DNA of 64,000 bases from Hyperoplus lanceolatus (Eukaryota; Chordata; Actinopteri; Uranoscopiformes; Ammodytidae): NCBI GenBank assembly GCA_026929865.2, contig CM049406.2:24354001-24418000 (forward strand), read 5' to 3'. Made by a program: the position numbers and the translations under genes. Each line of letters starts with the position of its first letter. The stretch's first letter is position 1. Positions 60,200 through 64,000 of this stretch are shown here, one piece after another. The notes under the pieces are model-generated. The model saw only the letters and a list, made by a program, of their open reading frames with translations. It had not been told where the DNA came from and did no database searches.

Positions 60200-62062
60200 C
60201 CAGCCTGTCAATACATATAACGTAAATAGACAGTAAAAATGGGTAAGACTGGCATGCAGTTTAGAACACAGATATTCAAGATACACTTCAGTGATAGTGC
60301 CATCACAGAGTGTAAAATGTAAGGGGATTTCATTAAAGCTCTGTGAAAAATGGATGTTTGCCATCTCTCGCGTGTGAATGTCAGTAGGTTGATGCCATTC
60401 TGGTTTTAAAGCAGCAGCATTGCGCCCAATTTGAAAAGGTATGTTGAATTTAGTCCCTTGCTAATTGGCTTAGCTTATAGTGCCCAAAACATGATCCCTA
60501 GCCTAGCTAAGGAGTGAAAGGGCTTGTCCGGTAGTGAAAGCAAATAACCCCGGCAAGGTGTAGGGTATGGGGTGCATAAACCAAAGCTAATAAATAATAA
60601 AGAACTAATAACACTTCACGGTTTGTTGCATGGAATTACGTAACGTTGCCATGGTGGGTTGTAGCTGTCGGCGACACATGGCTTCAATGTCATTGAATTA
60701 AAATTCATATAAGACGCCATGGTAGGTTAGCTATATCTGACTTGTGTTATCAGTAATATGGCGTGCATTACAAGCTAATGTTATCTTTATCACAACACGG
60801 TAACTTAGCAGCCCACCGCTGACTGTCTTTGGTAGCAGGAGGCTAACCAGACAATTCCAGTGCTTAGTTTTAGCTTTTGTGAACACTTACCGTTGTGGTT
60901 TTGCACCGGAGTTTAAAATATCATGTGTCAAAGAGCGTAGAGTTGTCCACTCTTTATAAGTAACAGCAGCGTCAGGACGACGAATGATTGAAACGGTGAA
61001 GGGTGAACCGAAAGACACACCGCTTCTAGCTGGCGTTTGCGTGGGGTCGCTTGTTACATGCGTAGTGTGTCCCGCTGGGGCGGAGCGTATGAGCTTCCTA
61101 GCCCGTTGCGCCGAGCCGCATCAGCAGGCAGCAGCACCTAGGTAAAATTACAAAATTATCAAATTCAAATGAGTTGGTTCACATGGTGTTTTATGTTATT
61201 AGTGTAATTAATACGCAATAATACAAAGCTATGCACCAGATTTGTTAACAGAATGTAATTGGTCTATTCAAGATGAGATTAAATGTGTAATCAGATTAAT
61301 GTGAATAACTAAAACATTTTAGGCACAGAGAGAACACAGTTTGCACAATTATTTTCCTGACACTAGGACACATAGACATTTATTGGAAAATTCTTGTCAA
61401 AAACTTATTTTTCATTATGAAAATCAAAGGGATTCCTATGTACATTTGTAAATGCACTATACCAGTCTTAGTCCACTTTCATTACTATGGTGTGGCAAAT
61501 ATACAAAAGCTAACGAAAACATGCCCTGACAAAGGGACAGTACCACTGACAGCTGGTGAAACTGGAGCAGTTAATTGGGTTGTTTGTTTTTTGATCACAA
61601 AAATGTTTTACCTTTGTAAAACAGTGGGATGAACAGAGATTTGGCTTCATTTGGTAGGCTGTGTGTGGGGCTTATGAGCGGATGTGTCTATGTATATTAT
61701 CCATAAAGTAAAACAGAGAGATAAATTTAGAGGTACAAATTCACTTCAGCGGGCAGTTATGGGCAGTTATGGGTACAAATGTTTGAAATAACAATAAGCA
61801 AACAGTCCAGGTGAGCATGAGCTGCCAGCAATTTTAATTATATATTGTGCAATGCATGGTGCAAGTCCTTACATCATTGTTATTATAGCTTGTTTACAGG
61901 GCATTTGCATTCTGGGATTCACCACAGAATACTAAAGCATATGCTTTGGAGAACAAAATCCAACTAATAACTGTACTGGAATAGGCCTATACAACTTGGC
62001 CTAAGGTTTATGTATGACTATATTTATATAGGCCTACTATATTATATTCAATTTCTATATTA
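60200..62062. other. mff 5' region and intergenic DNA
   Basis: A splice donor (minus strand GTAAGTG) at about 60889-60895 suggests a 5' UTR exon upstream of the mff start codon. The stretch 60900-61130 is the GC-richest here and is the likely promoter. From 61150 to 62062 the sequence is AT-rich, and the open frame at 61417-61632 shows no likeness to anything known. Confidence 0.4.
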
Positions 62063-63526
62063 GGGTCATTCTTCAACTTGAGGCAAATTTGGTGTTGAAC
62101 GTTTCAGAAATCTAACAGTATTTTTAGAAATGTAGTGATATGTTGTAGTTCTCCATCTTGTGTAGAACTATTTACTGCTAGTGGCTGTGAGGAAATTATT
62201 TAAATATTATATGATTTTAGCCATCTTGTTCCAACAATCAGAGGAAACCATCACACTGCAAAAATGTCCTTTTTAAACAAAACTATGAACTGCGCCTGTA
62301 TTTTCAAAATATCTAATGTAGTTGTACAACCAGATGTGACCAAAAGTTTTAAATTAATTTATTTTCTGGGTTTTAAAGATAATATTTTTCCATTGTAAAG
62401 ATGAAAATCTGCATAAAGCTATCCCACTTAAGTCTTTCAATCAATTTCTTAGATAGCACAATCATGATTTTTCTATGATTTTTTGTTCAGCTATGATTTA
62501 GCTGAACAATTTCAAAGAATAAATAAAAACATAATATCATTGTGTTTATTATTTGGGATTTTTCCTTCAAAATATGTGCTGTGATGGTAATGACTGTGAT
62601 GGAAATGACAGAATGTGACGGAAATGACATGTGACAAACAGTAATGTTGAATAATGTGTATATGAATGTGCTAACTGTTTTAGTTCATATGCATATGTTT
62701 CAGTGATATAAGCCAAATGAAAAGCATTTATAACAACGCCATTGTCATTTCCATCACAGTCCCTTCAAAACATGAAAAAGGTGATTGAAATGACTATTGT
62801 GGAAATGACATTTTGTCACATTACTTAAATTATCTGCTTTTATACTGGCTTGTAAATGTCCTTTTTAGAGTTAGCATTAAATACACTCAAAATACACATC
62901 ATAAAATGTTTATTTTCCCATAAATTAATCAATTAAAGGAAATATGAGTTGTTTGGAAATGACAACCAATAAACATATTCAGCAAGCTTTTCATTGACTT
63001 CTACGGTTGTCTGTTCCCTCCATGGAGCTGAATGTCTACTCTAGCCATTGGCTCTACTGTCACTTGACTATGCTGTGATCACCTAGAACACAAACCCTAA
63101 AGAAACCTCCCGTAATTCACATTTTGTTCAGTGTGATGGAAATGACGGTGAACCTAAGGGACAGGTGTTCTTTTAATAAAATAATACATAAAATACTAAT
63201 ATTTCTTAAAATCCATCATACATTTAATTAAAATACACCTTTTTGTATTATTAAATGTTTAAAGTAATACTATATCAGTATTGAATTTTACAATTAAGCA
63301 AGGTTGAATGTCCAAAACTGGACCCGGGGACAAAGGATATATAGCCAAAACCACATATAAAACACAACTTTTTGTATAATTAAAATATTGACTGGTGTAC
63401 CATTTATTTTTCCAAGAGTCATTTTAGTGTAAATGAAGTGTGACAAACTTTAGAAATAAGAAATGTGCTTTTATTTTCATTATATCTGCCAGGGACTCAA
63501 AATTGCCTCAAGTTGAAGAATGACCC
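62063..63526. mobile_element. 1.46 kb inverted-repeat element with GAAATGAC arrays
   Basis: The termini GGGTCATTCTTCAACTTGAG (62063) and its complement (ending 63526) match over about 25 bp. ATTA flanks both sides as a possible 4-bp target duplication. Seven GAAATGAC motifs, several within GTGATGGAAATGAC, occur inside in both directions (from 62599 to 63145). No transposase is encoded. I do not recognise the family. Confidence 0.7.
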
Positions 63527-64000
63527 ATTAATACAGACAACATTTAATCACTAAATGGAATTATATGATTTTATATATTGTCCATGTCTACGCTGATTTT
63601 ATATATCCAAGGCCTATTTGCTGAGTGTGCTGCTTCTTATCACACTATACACACTCTTGCTTTCTAATTTTGAGTTTAATTGGTCTTGTATAGTAGGCTA
63701 TATATAATTATTTGTATTCATGTATTAATGTTTAGTCACTTCATTTACTTTCTGTTACCCTATTTATCTGTGCTTTTATGTCCTTCAGGCGCCTCAACAG
63801 ACAAGTTTAGCAGAGCTTTGAAATACAACTCCCACAATTCCGTCTTTTTTAAACCCAATGCGCATGCGTCCTCCGTCTGGGCCATTATTTTGTCCTCCTC
63901 CTCAAGCTTCAAATGAACAACAGGCTAAACGTTCCCTTAAATTAATTAAATATTAATACGCAGAAAAAGCGTTTTTCTTCTTCTTGTTCATCACCGCCGA
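63527..64000. other. Right edge, probable promoter region
   Basis: No coding exon is recognisable. The right end becomes richer in CG and carries the motifs listed at 63822-63870. Confidence 0.35.
63822..63870. promoter_or_regulatory. Promoter-like motifs (ZNF143-type and NRF1-type)
   Basis: AATACAACTCCCACAATTC at 63822-63840 resembles the ZNF143/STAF site ACTACAA.TCCCA.AATGC. TGCGCATGCGTC at 63859-63870 resembles the NRF1 site TGCGCATGCGC with one change. Such pairs are typical of vertebrate housekeeping promoters, so a gene may start just beyond the right edge of the window. Confidence 0.45.

Overview
This window is nuclear DNA from a ray-finned (teleost) fish. The evidence is the intron-rich vertebrate genes with fish-like protein sequences, long CA/GATA/GAGT microsatellites, and a dense load of DNA transposons of teleost type (Tc1, hAT, piggyBac/TTAA, Harbinger). 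Five host genes can be read, all on the minus strand: grk7 (cone opsin kinase; CDS 16878-22521, 4 exons), fbxo36 (F-box protein; 35504-38091, 4 exons), agfg1 (ArfGAP with FG repeats; 40533-47448, 12 exons), a fen1-like flap nuclease (48957-54655, 11 exons) and mff (mitochondrial fission factor; 56459-60199, 6 coding exons). I placed exon borders by hand from GT/AG sites. For every gene the exon lengths add up to an open frame (557, 296, 470, 348 and about 275 aa).

Layout. 1-1.1 kb: a worn LTR-retrotransposon fossil. 1.9-13.7 kb: a Russian-doll nest of DNA transposons. It holds three copies of one terminal-inverted-repeat family (called P here), one of them split by a 5.7 kb insertion and by a 2.75 kb hAT transposon with a perfect 8-bp target duplication. 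A fold-back Tc1 element and a Harbinger-type MITE lie inside the 5.7 kb insertion. 13.7-22.5 kb: grk7 and its 3' flank. 22.5-27.4 kb: mostly unique intergenic DNA with a LINE tail, a tRNA-like repeat and one unexplained open frame. 27.4-34.4 kb: a second nest, bounded by a long inverted repeat, in which several elements meet at TTAA sites. 35.5-61 kb: the fbxo36-agfg1-fen1-like-mff gene block. 61-64 kb: intergenic DNA with a 1.46 kb inverted-repeat element full of GAAATGAC motifs, and a promoter-like stretch at the right edge.

AGFG1, MFF and FBXO36 lie near each other on human chromosome 2q36, so this block is a conserved linkage group, here joined to grk7 and to a flap nuclease paralogue. 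The genes do not form one pathway: grk7 acts in cone photoreceptors, while the others serve ubiquitin ligation, membrane traffic, DNA flap processing and mitochondrial division. The most unusual material is in the transposon nests: the fold-back Tc1 element, a small palindrome made of fused element ends, TTAA-joined modules, and a 1.7 kb nested unit present both in the second nest and in an intron of the fen1-like gene.
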